Shown here one piece after another: positions 7,896-16,895 of a DNA stretch of 64,000 nt. The stretch covers positions 1-64,000 of the forward strand of contig NZ_SIRE01000023.1 of NCBI RefSeq assembly GCF_004307995.1, written 5' to 3'. The stretch is from Paenibacillus thalictri. GTDB taxonomy: Bacteria > Bacillota > Bacilli > Paenibacillales > NBRC-103111. Position 1 is the first letter of the stretch; every line of letters starts with the position of its first letter. The notes beneath the pieces are model-generated. The model had not been told where the DNA came from, did no database searches, and saw only the letters and a program-made list of their open reading frames with translations. Both the position numbers and the translations under genes were made by a program.

Positions 7896-9206
7896 TCAGG
7901 ACGCGGAATTTTTAACTTTTTTGGCAGCTGTTGAAGTGGACCCGGAAGTAGATGCCGATGCGGTTTTCTTCTCCAACGTATCCAAAAATTCCTGATTCGT
8001 TTTCGTTTCGCCGAGCTTTTTAATAAACGCGTCGACATATTCATGCGATTCGTTCATGCTCTTGCGAATCGTCCACACTTTATCCAGTTCTTCCTTGCTC
8101 AGCAGCATTTCTTCGCGGCGGGTGCCGGAGCGGCGAATATCGATAGCCGGGAAAATGCGCCGTTCGGCGAGCTTGCGGTCCAAATGAAGCTCCAGGTTGC
8201 CAGTTCCTTTAAATTCTTCGTAGATTACGTCGTCCATCCGTGAGCCGGTTTCGACCAAAGCGGTAGCCAATATCGTCAAGCTGCCGCCCTCCTCGATATT
8301 CCGGGCCGCCCCGAAAAACCGCTTCGGACGATGGAATGCGCCAGGGTCAATACCGCCGGACAACGTCCGGCCGGTCGGAGGTACAACGAGGTTGTACGCC
8401 CGGGCAAGACGGGTAATGCTGTCGAGCAGAATAACGACATCCTTTTTATGTTCGACAAGCCGCTGCGCCCGTTCAAGCACAAGCTCGGCTACTTTAATAT
8501 GGTTCTCCGGCAGCTCGTCGAATGTCGAAGCGACAACTTCTCCTTTGACCGAACGCTGCATATCCGTCACTTCTTCGGGCCGCTCGTCGATCAGCAGCAC
8601 GAACAGTTCGATTTCCGGATAGTTGGATGAAATGCTGTTAGCGATTTCTTTAAGAAGCAGCGTTTTACCCGCTTTCGGAGGAGCGACAATAAGACCGCGC
8701 TGGCCAAGACCGACAGGAGCGAGCAAATCCATAAGACGAGTCGATAAATGAGTTGGAGAAGTTTCGAGAACCATTCTTTTCTGCGGATAAAGAGGAGTTA
8801 AGGCTGGAAAATGAAGTCGTTCCGATGCAGTGTCGGGGTCTTCGCCGTTAACGGCTTCCACATGAAGCAAACCGAAATATCTTTCATTTTCTTTAGGCGG
8901 CCTGCACTTCCCGGATACCAGGTCGCCAGAACGCAGGTCAAACCGGCGTATTTGCGACGCCGAGATGTATATATCTTCTGCGCTCGGCAAGTAGTTGATC
9001 GGCCGCAAAAATCCGAAGCCTTCAGGCAGCACATCCAGCACGCCCTGCATAAACATGAGTCCGCCTTTTTCAGCTTGAGCGCGGAGAATGGCAAAAATAA
9101 GTTCTTTTTTCTTCATCTGGCCGTAAGATGGAATCTGATGTTCTTTCGCCAGCTTGTATAATTCCGTTAGTTTCAGCGCTTCGAGCTGCGCTAAATGCAT
9201 ATCCAT
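7896..9206 (-). CDS. rho: Transcription termination factor Rho
   Basis: A hexameric RNA-dependent ATPase that ends untranslated transcripts. The N-terminal Rho_N helical part (LEALKLTELYKLAKEHQIP) is followed by the cold-shock-like RNA-binding domain (GFGFLRPINYLPSAEDIYIS), then Walker A PPKAGKTLLLKEIA, Walker B DVVILLDSITRLARAYN and the R-loop/secondary-channel segment. Family length is about 420-430; here it is 436, the excess being a Ser/Thr/Ala-rich tail of about 20 residues. ATG 9206 has GGTGG nine bases upstream and begins like other Rho proteins; the longer open frame to 9269 is not supported. Confidence 0.97.
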   Translation of the reverse strand: MDMHLAQLEALKLTELYKLAKEHQIPSYGQMKKKELIFAILRAQAEKGGLMFMQGVLDVLPEGFGFLRPINYLPSAEDIYISASQIRRFDLRSGDLVSGKCRPPKENERYFGLLHVEAVNGEDPDTASERLHFPALTPLYPQKRMVLETSPTHLSTRLMDLLAPVGLGQRGLIVAPPKAGKTLLLKEIANSISSNYPEIELFVLLIDERPEEVTDMQRSVKGEVVASTFDELPENHIKVAELVLERAQRLVEHKKDVVILLDSITRLARAYNLVVPPTGRTLSGGIDPGAFHRPKRFFGAARNIEEGGSLTILATALVETGSRMDDVIYEEFKGTGNLELHLDRKLAERRIFPAIDIRRSGTRREEMLLSKEELDKVWTIRKSMNESHEYVDAFIKKLGETKTNQEFLDTLEKKTASASTSGSTSTAAKKVKNSAS

Positions 9207-9366
9207 GGATACATACCACCAAACTATTAAATTTTCTCTTCTTGTGAAATATAGTCTAGCAATTCCCAACTTTGACTTGATTTATTCCACAGCCAGGAGC
9301 AAAAGATTGAGACGAGCCAAACCTCGCTGCTTGCAAGACCGTTCTTATTGCCTATGCCAATCAAGA

Positions 9367-10614
9367 CTACTCGCGCCATACTTCCGCGCCAAGCGACACT
9401 AGGTTCCTGACAATGTTGTCATAGCCGCGTTCGATATACTCGACGCCGCTGATTTCCGTCACGCCTTCCTGCACCGTCAAGCCGGCAATAACCAGTGCCG
9501 CGCCTGCGCGCAGGTCGGTGGCTTTCACTTTCGCCGCACTTAAGCGGCTGCCTTCAATCACGGCCGAACGGCCTTCCACTTTGATTTTTGCACCCATTCT
9601 GACAAGCTCGGGCACATGCTTAAATCTATTACCATACACATAATCTGTTAAAATACTAACGCCTTTGGCTTGCGTCAGCAAAGTGGTCATCGGGGATTGA
9701 AGGTCGGTTGCAAACCCGGGATATACAAGCGCTTTAACGTCCACACTCGCATACTCCTGCTGACCGACGACACGAATCGCTTCGTCCATCTCGTATATGT
9801 GGGCGCCCATTTCCTGAAGTTTTGCCGTCACGGCTTCCATATGTTTCGGTATCACGTTATCAATCACAACATCGCCTCGTGTTGCGGCGGCCATGATCAT
9901 GTATGTACCGGCTTGAATACGGTCGGGAATAATCGAGTGGCGGCAGCCGTGAAGCGCATCAACGCCTTCAATGCGGATCGTTTCGGTACCGGCCCCTTTG
10001 ATTTTGGCCCCCATCGAGTTGAGTAATGTTGCTACATCTATAATTTCAGGCTCTTTAGCCGCATTTTCGATAATGGTGACACCTTTGGCCCGAGAGGCCG
10101 CAAGCATAATATTAATGGTCGCGCCTACGCTGACCAAATCCAAGTAGATCTTTGCTCCGCGTAATTCTTTCGCTTTAATTTTCAAAGAACCGTGCTCATT
10201 CGTGACAACCGCGCCAAGCGCTTCAAATCCTTTAATATGCTGTTCAATCGGTCTCGGTTCAAAATTGCATCCGCCGGGCAATCCTACGGTTGCTTCTCCG
10301 AATCTGCCAAGCAGTGCGCCCATCAAATAATAGGAGGCGCGCAATTTCTTCACATCGCCGTTTGGCATCGGCTTGGATTGCAAGGAACTAGGATCAATCA
10401 TCATCGTGTCATCTGTACGCTCAACCACCGCGCCAAGCTCCGAAAGCAGGTTGGAATACACCGCAACATCGCTAATTGCAGGCAAATTGTCCAGTGTGAC
10501 CGCCGTTTCCGCCATAATGGCAGTCGGAATTAAGGCGACCGCGCTGTTTTTCGCCCCGCTGATTTGTACCGTGCCGCGCAGCGGACGACCGCCAGCGACC
10601 ATCAGTTTTTTCAT
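9367..10614 (-). CDS. murA: UDP-N-acetylglucosamine 1-carboxyvinyltransferase
   Basis: A 415-residue MurA, which transfers enolpyruvate from PEP to UDP-GlcNAc in the first committed step of peptidoglycan synthesis in the cytoplasm. The fosfomycin-target loop is intact (LPGGCNFEPRPIEQH, with the catalytic Cys), and the N-terminal GGRPLRGTVQISGAKNSA is typical. AGGAGGA lies upstream of the ATG. Its place between fba and rho matches Bacillus murAB (murZ), so this is likely the second of two MurA paralogs; the other is not in the window. The transaldolase-like gene (ywjH) found here in Bacillus is absent. Confidence 0.96.
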   Translation of the reverse strand: MKKLMVAGGRPLRGTVQISGAKNSAVALIPTAIMAETAVTLDNLPAISDVAVYSNLLSELGAVVERTDDTMMIDPSSLQSKPMPNGDVKKLRASYYLMGALLGRFGEATVGLPGGCNFEPRPIEQHIKGFEALGAVVTNEHGSLKIKAKELRGAKIYLDLVSVGATINIMLAASRAKGVTIIENAAKEPEIIDVATLLNSMGAKIKGAGTETIRIEGVDALHGCRHSIIPDRIQAGTYMIMAAATRGDVVIDNVIPKHMEAVTAKLQEMGAHIYEMDEAIRVVGQQEYASVDVKALVYPGFATDLQSPMTTLLTQAKGVSILTDYVYGNRFKHVPELVRMGAKIKVEGRSAVIEGSRLSAAKVKATDLRAGAALVIAGLTVQEGVTEISGVEYIERGYDNIVRNLVSLGAEVWRE

Positions 10615-10707
10615 ATAAAACTATTCCTCCTGAACGCATTTGCCGTCAGGCAAAGCTTGCATCGTCAGCATCTCTCTTAAAAACGAAATGCTATAGTAGG
10701 GCAAACT

Positions 10708-10752
10708 AAAAAAACAGGCGGGAACATCCGCCAAAGCATGGCGGACTTCCCG
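10708..10752 (-). terminator. Terminator downstream of fba
   Basis: On the minus strand, CGGGAAGTCCGCC pairs with GGCGGATGTTCCCG with one small internal mismatch around ATGCTTT, followed by CCTG and seven T. It lies 20-60 bases after the fba stop and separates fba from murA. Confidence 0.85.
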
Positions 10753-10770
10753 ATCACATTTCATGAAAAA

Positions 10771-11625
10771 TTAGGCTTGGTTCGAGCTGCCGAACAATTG
10801 GATCTTCGATTTAACGACATCGATCATAGCTTTGCGGGCAGGGGTGAGGTATTTGCGAGGATCGTATACTTTCGCATCTTTGTTAAGCACTTCGCGGATT
10901 GCTTCGGTGCAAGCCACTTGGTTTTCCGTGTTGACGTTGATTTTGCCTACGCCGGCCAAAATCGATTTGCGGATCATTTCGTCCGGAACGCCGGAACCAC
11001 CGTGCAATACGACTGGAACAGGAATCGCGCTAGCTACTTTCTCGATAATGTCGAAACGGATGTTCGGCTCGCCTGCATACATGCCATGCGCCGTACCTAC
11101 TGCGATTGCCAGACAGTCAACGCCTGTTTCTTCGTAGAAACGGATTGCTTCTTCAGGCTTGGCCAAATTAGCATCAGCCTCATCCACGCTGATATCGTCT
11201 TCTACGCCGCCGATAGTGCCAAGCTCGCCTTCAACGGATACGCCCATCGCATGAGCCGCTTTAACGACTTCTTTTGTCAGACGGATGTTATCTTCGTAAG
11301 AGTGGTGGGAACCATCAAACATAACCGAGCTGAAACCGGCGCGGATACATTTCATAGCCACTTCAAAGCTGCTGCCGTGATCCAAGTGAAGCGCGATCGG
11401 AAGGCCGGACTTTTTAGCTGCGGCTTCCGCGATTGCAACCGTATATTCAATCCCCATATATTTCAGCGCGCCTTCGCTGACACCGTAAATAAACGGAGAT
11501 TTCAGCTCGATCGCCGCTTCCATAATAGCTTGGGCAAATTCCAGGTTGTTCATATTAAATTGACCTACTGCATACTTACCCGTTTTTGCCTTCGGCAAAA
11601 ACTCATTCATTGAAACCAATGGCAT
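10771..11625 (-). CDS. fba: Class II fructose-bisphosphate aldolase
   Basis: A 284-residue zinc-dependent aldolase that interconverts fructose 1,6-bisphosphate with DHAP and glyceraldehyde 3-phosphate. Visible marks are MPLVSMNEFLPKAKTGKYAV at the start, the zinc-site HLDHGSSFE, the second zinc His in GTAHGMY, and VVLHGGSGVPDE. GGAGGA is nine bases upstream of ATG 11625; the open frame to 11736 runs through the promoter and is not used. It is monocistronic, with a strong promoter and its own terminator. Confidence 0.97.
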   Translation of the reverse strand: MPLVSMNEFLPKAKTGKYAVGQFNMNNLEFAQAIMEAAIELKSPFIYGVSEGALKYMGIEYTVAIAEAAAKKSGLPIALHLDHGSSFEVAMKCIRAGFSSVMFDGSHHSYEDNIRLTKEVVKAAHAMGVSVEGELGTIGGVEDDISVDEADANLAKPEEAIRFYEETGVDCLAIAVGTAHGMYAGEPNIRFDIIEKVASAIPVPVVLHGGSGVPDEMIRKSILAGVGKINVNTENQVACTEAIREVLNKDAKVYDPRKYLTPARKAMIDVVKSKIQLFGSSNQA

Positions 11626-11704
11626 GGCTTTCTTTCCTCCTAAATGTCTATGTAGTTGCTGGTTGGAATATACTCCATTCCGCCGAGCTATCCAGTACTG
11701 AACT

Positions 11705-11733
11705 AGTATACCATATAACTTTTGAAATGATAA
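11705..11733 (-). promoter_or_regulatory. Promoter of fba
   Basis: On the minus strand, TTATCA (11728-11733) and TATACT (11705-11710) are 17 bases apart, with TGG just before the -10 (extended -10). The leader would be about 75 nt. Confidence 0.65.
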
Positions 11734-11747
11734 CACGGGGTATTAAA

Positions 11748-11775
11748 CAAAAAAGGACCCTGAGCTCAGGATCCT
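11748..11775 (-). terminator. Terminator of spo0F
   Basis: On the minus strand, AGGATCCTGA and TCAGGGTCCT form a 10-bp stem with one mismatch, a two-base apex and a following T run. The left arm includes the last codons of spo0F. Confidence 0.75.
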
Positions 11776-12155
11776 ACAGCGTAGCCGTTTTCAGAGCTGC
11801 CCAGCTTGTCGTTGACGGCTGTCCTCAGCTCATCGATATCGAATGGCTTGGTAAAATGCATGATCGCCCCGAGATCGGTTGCTTCCTTAATCATATCCAA
11901 CTCACCGTAAGCGGTCATCATGATGACTTTAATAGACGGATCAATCTGTTTGATATGCTTCAAGATGTCCAGCCCGTCCATACCGGGGATTTTCATGTCC
12001 AGAAGAACGAGGTCGGGGGATACGCTCTTGACGATTTCGAGCGCCAGCTTGCCGTTGGAAGCTTGGTACGTCTCATAGCCTTCACTGCTGAACACTTCCA
12101 TTAGCAAAATTCGGATACCGTTTTGATCGTCCACAATGAGTAGCTTTTTTTTCAA
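11766..12155 (-). CDS. spo0F: Sporulation phosphorelay response regulator Spo0F
   Basis: A 129-residue single-domain receiver with no output domain, which passes phosphate from sporulation kinases to Spo0B and on to Spo0A. KLLIVDDQNGIRILLMEVF, VLLDMKIPGMDG (phosphoacceptor Asp53), MTAYGELDMI and HFTKPFDIDEL are nearly identical to Bacillus Spo0F. AGGAGGG lies six bases before a TTG (12155); this start gives the standard length, whereas the frame could be extended to 12230 without support. The location beside pyrG is conserved. The PAS kinase at 3.9-5.3 kb is a possible donor. Confidence 0.96.
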   Translation of the reverse strand: MKKKLLIVDDQNGIRILLMEVFSSEGYETYQASNGKLALEIVKSVSPDLVLLDMKIPGMDGLDILKHIKQIDPSIKVIMMTAYGELDMIKEATDLGAIMHFTKPFDIDELRTAVNDKLGSSENGYAVGS

Positions 12156-12330
12156 AATAATCCCTCCTAAGAACATCGCTTTTGGTGAGTCCTTGCTGCG
12201 CAGATCTGGCCGCCCCATCCTCAAAACCAATCTTTAAGGCGAAGCGTCGTGCATAAAAAGCCGGTAACAACATGTTATGCCAGTTTGTCCGTCCGCAGAA
12301 GCGTTTCTTTGCCGAAACCGCCGTTCTTTA

Positions 12331-12363
12331 CAAAAGAAAAGGACTGCTCGCACGGAGAGTCCT
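12331..12363 (-). terminator. Terminator of pyrG
   Basis: On the minus strand, AGGACT and AGTCCT pair around a 12-base loop, followed by TTTCTTTT. It lies about 100 bases past the pyrG stop, in the 309-bp pyrG-spo0F gap. I see no gene in the rest of that gap. Confidence 0.6.
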
Positions 12364-12464
12364 CTCTCTGTATATAGGATTACATTCGCTGCCCAGCGTG
12401 ATAATCCTCCTTCGGTTATCCATAAAGTTCAAACTTTTACAAAAAAGTGATGGCTAACCATCTA

Positions 12465-14090
12465 TCACACTTCAACCAATTCGCTTAATTTGGCAGATTG
12501 CTCGAAAGCCGCTCTGACGAAATGACGGAATAACGGCTGCGGACGATTCGGTCTGGACGTAAATTCCGGATGGAATTGCACCGCCAGAAACCAAGGATGG
12601 TCCGGATATTCGACAATTTCCACGAGCCGGCCGTCCGGAGAGGTGCCGGAAACTTTTAAGCCAGCCGATTCGATCAAATCGCGGTATTCATTGTTGAACT
12701 CATAGCGATGACGATGACGTTCGTAAACCAATTCATCTTCATAACATTTCATAGCCAAAGAACCTTCAGCCAGTTTGCAAGGATATAAGCCAAGTCTCAT
12801 CGTACCGCCGAGGTCTTCGATATCTTTCTGCTCAGGAAGCAGGTCGATCACCGGGTATGCCGTCGTCGGGTTAATCTCGGAGCTGTTCGCCCCTTCCAAA
12901 TTAGCCAATGAACGTGCAATCTCAACAACAGCGACCTGCATGCCAAGACAGATGCCGAAGAACGGAATCTTCTTCTCGCGGGCATAACGGATTGCGCTCA
13001 CTTTTCCTTCAATGCCGCGGTCGCCGAAGCCGCCGGGCACCAGAATTCCTTGTACGCCGCCAAGCAGCTCGTCCACATTATGATCGTATACTTCCTCTGC
13101 GTTAACCCAACGGATCTTCACTTCGGTGTTGCAATCGATGCCGGCGTGACTAAGCGATTCCACAATCGACAAGTAAGCGTCATGCAATGCGACATATTTG
13201 CCGACGATGGCAATTTCGGTCGTGTGCTTAAGCGACTTCACGCGATCAATCAGTTTCTCCCACTCGGTCATGTCAGGAGGCGTCGTCGTTAATTTCAGAT
13301 GGTTGACCACAATATCGTCAAGACCTTGCGCGCGCAGCATCATCGGCACTTCGTACAATGTTTCGGCGTCGTTATTTTCGATTACGGCATTGGCGTCGAT
13401 ATCGCAGAACAACGCCAGCTTACGTTTCATTTCATCGGTCAAAGGATGCTCCGTCCGGCACACAACTACATGCGGCTGGATGCCCAGTGAGCGCAGTTCC
13501 TTCACGCTATGCTGTGTCGGCTTGGTTTTTACTTCCCCTGCCGCTTTCAAATAAGGAATAAGCGTAACATGGATATACATTACGTTATCGCGGCCGATAT
13601 CGCTTTTAATTTGACGAATCGCTTCAAGAAACGGCAAGCTTTCGATATCGCCGACCGTACCACCGATTTCCGTAATCACCACATCGGAATGAGCTTCGCG
13701 TCCGGCGCGGAATACCCGCTCCTTAATTTCATTCGTAATATGCGGAATGACTTGGACGGTACCGCCCAAATATTCGCCGCGGCGTTCCTTCGCAATGACG
13801 GAGGAGTAGATTTTCCCGGTAGTTACATTGCTGTTTTTGCTTAAGTTGATATCGATAAACCGCTCATAATGGCCAAGGTCAAGGTCGGTTTCCGCACCAT
13901 CGTCGGTAACGAACACTTCGCCGTGCTGATACGGGCTCATCGTTCCCGGGTCGACGTTGATATACGGGTCAAACTTCTGGATCGTCACTTTCAGCCCGCG
14001 GTTTTTGAGCAGCCTTCCTAATGAGGCTGCAGTAATTCCTTTACCCAGCGAGGAAACGACCCCCCCAGTGACGAAAATATACTTTGTCAT
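12465..14090 (-). CDS. pyrG: CTP synthase
   Basis: A 541-residue CTP synthase that aminates UTP to CTP using glutamine and ATP. The N-terminal synthetase domain starts MTKYIFVTGGVVSSLGKGI and has QKFDPYINVDPGTMSP. The C-terminal class I glutamine amidotransferase has GGFGDRG, the nucleophile Cys in FGICLGMQ, and HPEFTSRP. ATG 14090 follows GGGAGGT by seven bases; an upstream in-frame ATG at 14126 lacks a ribosome site. The leader contains a CTP-responsive type attenuator. Confidence 0.97.
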   Translation of the reverse strand: MTKYIFVTGGVVSSLGKGITAASLGRLLKNRGLKVTIQKFDPYINVDPGTMSPYQHGEVFVTDDGAETDLDLGHYERFIDINLSKNSNVTTGKIYSSVIAKERRGEYLGGTVQVIPHITNEIKERVFRAGREAHSDVVITEIGGTVGDIESLPFLEAIRQIKSDIGRDNVMYIHVTLIPYLKAAGEVKTKPTQHSVKELRSLGIQPHVVVCRTEHPLTDEMKRKLALFCDIDANAVIENNDAETLYEVPMMLRAQGLDDIVVNHLKLTTTPPDMTEWEKLIDRVKSLKHTTEIAIVGKYVALHDAYLSIVESLSHAGIDCNTEVKIRWVNAEEVYDHNVDELLGGVQGILVPGGFGDRGIEGKVSAIRYAREKKIPFFGICLGMQVAVVEIARSLANLEGANSSEINPTTAYPVIDLLPEQKDIEDLGGTMRLGLYPCKLAEGSLAMKCYEDELVYERHRHRYEFNNEYRDLIESAGLKVSGTSPDGRLVEIVEYPDHPWFLAVQFHPEFTSRPNRPQPLFRHFVRAAFEQSAKLSELVEV

Positions 14091-14211
14091 TATGTAAACC
14101 TCCCAAGAGTATTGGATTTTTGTCAACTAAAACAGCTCATCTACAACAGTTTGACGATACCGTGACGACTTAAGATTTGGTTTCGAAATTCATTGTTTCC
14201 AAGGTGGCATA

Positions 14212-14325
14212 AAAATAAAAAACGCCCCTCAAAAAAGGGGGCGCTTTTTTTATTTTTTGTGTAAATATTGTTTCTTCATCAATAGCCCAGAACATAGTTT
14301 ACTCTGATCGCGGGGGGCATGTCAA
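14212..14325 (-). promoter_or_regulatory. pyrG promoter and CTP-sensing attenuator
   Basis: On the minus strand, TTGACA (14320-14325) and TAAACT (14296-14301) are 18 bases apart. Seven bases after the -10 the transcript would start with GGGC (14288-14285). About 40 nt later a hairpin GCGCCCCC / GAGGGGCG (14223-14244) with a U-rich tail forms a terminator. This is the layout of Bacillus pyrG, where low CTP makes polymerase stutter and add extra G at the 5' end. That G run pairs with the C-rich terminator arm and prevents termination (established for B. subtilis pyrG). The same hairpin also ends rpoE transcription. Confidence 0.78.
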
Positions 14326-14341
14326 GAGAAGAGAAGCCGGA

Positions 14342-14926
14342 TTATTTATCCTCTTCTTCATCGTCGTCTTCGTCAAAGTCTTCTTCGCCTTCCAGATCGT
14401 CGATCTCCTCATCCATACCTTCTTCGTCGATGGCCGATTCTTCGATTTCTTCTTCGATTTCTTCCTCTTCGAAGAATTCGCCCTCTTCCTCGGCTTCTTC
14501 TTCCGCTTCGAACTCGTCACGCACCGTATCGTAGGAATCGTATCCCTCTTCCTCGACGTAAGAGTCTTCTTCTTCCTCGAACATATCCTCTTCGTCCAGG
14601 TCGTCGTCTTCGTCGTTTATGATACGCGGGCGCTTCGCGCTGCCGACGGCATCTTCGGATTTCTCCACCGGATACCACCGTTTGAGCCCCCACAAATTCG
14701 TTCCTACGCATGCAAACCGACCGTCAATATTGATTTCGGTATATAACTGCGCGATTACCTGCATAACCTCATCATCGGAAAGTCCTTTGATCTTCGCGAT
14801 TTCCGACATCAGGTCGCGGTAATAAAATGGCGTATTCGCCGACTTCAGCAATTCAAAGGCGAGGTCGACCATCGGCATTTCTTTTGCTTTCTCCGTGCCG
14901 ATTTTCAGCGTATATTGCGCGCTCAT
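14342..14926 (-). CDS. rpoE: RNA polymerase delta subunit
   Basis: A 194-residue delta factor of Firmicute RNA polymerase. It increases transcription specificity and promotes polymerase recycling by displacing bound nucleic acid. The N-terminal winged-helix HARE-like domain (about 1-90: MVDLAFELLKSANTPFYYRD, then DGRFACVGTNLWGLKRWYPV) is followed by an extremely acidic Glu/Asp tail of about 95 residues. AAGGGA lies nine bases before the ATG. It is directly upstream of pyrG as in Bacillus. Antisense frames over the tail are Ser-rich artefacts. Confidence 0.96.
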   Translation of the reverse strand: MSAQYTLKIGTEKAKEMPMVDLAFELLKSANTPFYYRDLMSEIAKIKGLSDDEVMQVIAQLYTEINIDGRFACVGTNLWGLKRWYPVEKSEDAVGSAKRPRIINDEDDDLDEEDMFEEEEDSYVEEEGYDSYDTVRDEFEAEEEAEEEGEFFEEEEIEEEIEESAIDEEGMDEEIDDLEGEEDFDEDDDEEEDK

Positions 14927-15056
14927 CCAAGCACATCCCTTCGGACAAATTCCATATATCTATACTACAATATCCATTATATTCATTAAGTAAACCTTAT
15001 TTTATGTAAAAATGCAACTGGAAGTATCAAGCGGCGCTTCTCCCGCAAACATGAAG

Positions 15057-15088
15057 GAGCGAAGGCACAAAAAACTGCGCCTTCGCTC
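15057..15088. other. Perfect hairpin in a 377-bp gene-free gap
   Basis: GAGCGAAGGC (15057-15066) and GCCTTCGCTC (15079-15088) form a 10-bp perfect stem with a 12-base loop. There is no good T run on either strand, so it is not a convincing terminator. It is the only structure I see in the gap 14927-15303 between the divergent rpoE and subtilase genes. Confidence 0.5.
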
Positions 15089-15303
15089 TTGACTGTATCC
15101 GCTGCTGCGGCGGCAAGCCGCCCTATGCCCCAACGGAGCGGGGATCTCTACAATCCCTCTGTTGTATCGTATGACGGGATTTTCCTTGTGACACTGACAT
15201 TCACCTATTTATTTGGAAAAAGGCCATCTGCTCATACGAATAAACGCCGCTTCTCATACGTTATAGGTAAACACAGCTACCTGTAAAACGGGGGAATGCG
15301 CGC

Positions 15304-16485
15304 GTGAATACAACGCTCTTTGTACAGCTGCTACAAAGCGAACTTGAAGACACCGAAGGAACTGCAGAAGTGTCGCGGCATATCATCCGGTTTAAAAACC
15401 GCCACGCTTATACGGCTTGCACCAAGCAAATCGGCCGGATGAAAGCAAAGCTGTCCAGTCTGCGTTCGGTTCAATGCTTAAAAATTATCAATGCCATCTC
15501 GTGCACGCTGCGCCCGAACGGCCAACTGCTGCACTCCCCTTATGTACACTCGGTGGAGACAGATGTGAAAATCAGGGTCCACGGCCTGAAGTCGTTTCAG
15601 CCGCTGCAAGCCCGCGCCGTCAAAGCCCCGGCCGAGCAGATGATTCCATGGGGGATACGGCATATTAAAGCCCCACAGGTATGGAATAAAGCGAAGGGGG
15701 CGCAAATCCATATCGGCGTTATCGATACCGGCGTCGATTATTCGCATCCCGATCTGCGTCATGCCCTTTCCCGGGGGATCAACCTGATCCAGCGGCACCT
15801 GCTCCCCGCCGACGACAACGGGCACGGAACGCACATCGCCGGCACGATAGCGGCCGCTTCCCGCCAACGAGGCATCACCGGCGTCGCCCCGCAGGCCGTC
15901 ATCCATCCCGTCAAAGCGTTCGACTATCAAGGCAGCGCTTATGTCTCGGACATTATTCAAGGGATCGATTGGTGCGTCAAAAACGGGCTGCATATTGTCA
16001 ATATGAGCTTTGGCATGAAAACGTACAGCCGCTCTCTGGAAGCGGCGGTCAAAAACGCTTATCAGGCCGGCACGATCGTAGTGGCCTCTTCAGGCAATGA
16101 AGGCAAAAAGACATCCATCGATTACCCGGCGCGATTTCCCCAGACGATATCCGTGGGGGCAACGACAAAAACAAGCCGAATCGCCCGGTTCAGCAACCGG
16201 GGCAAACATATCGACATCTATGCGCCGGGAGATAAAATATACTCGACTTGGCTGAAGGGCAAATATACCGAATTGTCCGGAACCTCGATGGCAACCTCGC
16301 ATGTATCCGGCGTTATCGCATTAATGCTTTCCACCCGTCCGACCTTGAGGCCGTATCAGGTAAAATCGATCTTGAAGAAACATGCCGTCAAGCTGGCGAG
16401 ATACGCCAAGCTGCAGAAGGACATCCGCGAGGTGCATGCGCTGCGCGCCGTTCAAGCCGTATTAAAAGCGAAAAGATCGGTTTAA
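15304..16485 (+). CDS. S8 family subtilisin-like serine protease
   Basis: A 393-residue subtilase. The catalytic triad is visible: Asp in VIDTGVDYSHPDL (about 140), His in NGHGTHIAGT (about 176) and Ser in LSGTSMATSHVSG (about 328), with the oxyanion Asn in VASSGNEG. The N-terminal 115 residues look like an inhibitor-I9-type propeptide (HIIRFKNRHAYTAC...), but there is no signal peptide, so it could be intracellular or leave by another route. The GTG start has GGGGGA about nine bases upstream. Its stop overlaps the end of the convergent ywiB by 4 bp. Confidence 0.93.
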   Translation: MNTTLFVQLLQSELEDTEGTAEVSRHIIRFKNRHAYTACTKQIGRMKAKLSSLRSVQCLKIINAISCTLRPNGQLLHSPYVHSVETDVKIRVHGLKSFQPLQARAVKAPAEQMIPWGIRHIKAPQVWNKAKGAQIHIGVIDTGVDYSHPDLRHALSRGINLIQRHLLPADDNGHGTHIAGTIAAASRQRGITGVAPQAVIHPVKAFDYQGSAYVSDIIQGIDWCVKNGLHIVNMSFGMKTYSRSLEAAVKNAYQAGTIVVASSGNEGKKTSIDYPARFPQTISVGATTKTSRIARFSNRGKHIDIYAPGDKIYSTWLKGKYTELSGTSMATSHVSGVIALMLSTRPTLRPYQVKSILKKHAVKLARYAKLQKDIREVHALRAVQAVLKAKRSV

Positions 16486-16895
16486 CCGGCAGGATCGACA
16501 TCTACCTGGAGCTCGAATGTACCGGCTTCCTCTTCTCCGGCGAACAGCGTATAACTCCAACGAAGGGTGCCGTATCCCCCTTCGAGTTTCACATCCAGCC
16601 GGTCGGTGACCGTCATCAGCTCAAGCCGTCCATGGGGCGTCTCATAAAATCCGCCGAGACGCTCCCCTTCCGCAAACGACTGCTCCGACACGATGGCCCC
16701 CTGCCGGAGAACACGGATACGGCCCTTGCTTATCTTGATTACCGTGGTTGTCCGGCCAAGCTCGGATTCATTCTCCAAATAACGAATATAAAGATGCTCG
16801 CCTTTAAAATACACATCTCCGAAAGTCTGCTGACGGGTCGTCTGGCCACCCGCCATACTGACGATTCGAAGGTTAACCGCTTGTTTATCGGCCAC
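16482..16895 (-). CDS. ywiB: DUF1934 (YwiB-like) protein
   Basis: A 137-residue predicted beta-barrel of the DUF1934/YwiB family, lipocalin-like in fold, with no known function. In Bacillus it sits next to argS near rpoE. Features seen are GEHLYIRYLE, TTTVIKISKGRIRVLRQG and the C-terminal strand pair GTLRWSYTL. The start is GTG with AGGAGA eight bases upstream. argS, its usual neighbour, is missing from this window; a glycosidase remnant lies in the gap upstream. Confidence 0.88.
   Translation of the reverse strand: MADKQAVNLRIVSMAGGQTTRQQTFGDVYFKGEHLYIRYLENESELGRTTTVIKISKGRIRVLRQGAIVSEQSFAEGERLGGFYETPHGRLELMTVTDRLDVKLEGGYGTLRWSYTLFAGEEEAGTFELQVDVDPAG

Noticed and set aside
6898..7995. A 365-codon plus-strand frame opposite the radical SAM gene
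   Set aside because: It is the antisense of a clear radical SAM protein, is rich in Arg and Ile, and has no recognisable domain.
14319..14534. A Ser-rich plus-strand frame opposite rpoE
   Set aside because: The poly-Ser is the complement of the Glu/Asp codons in the delta subunit tail.
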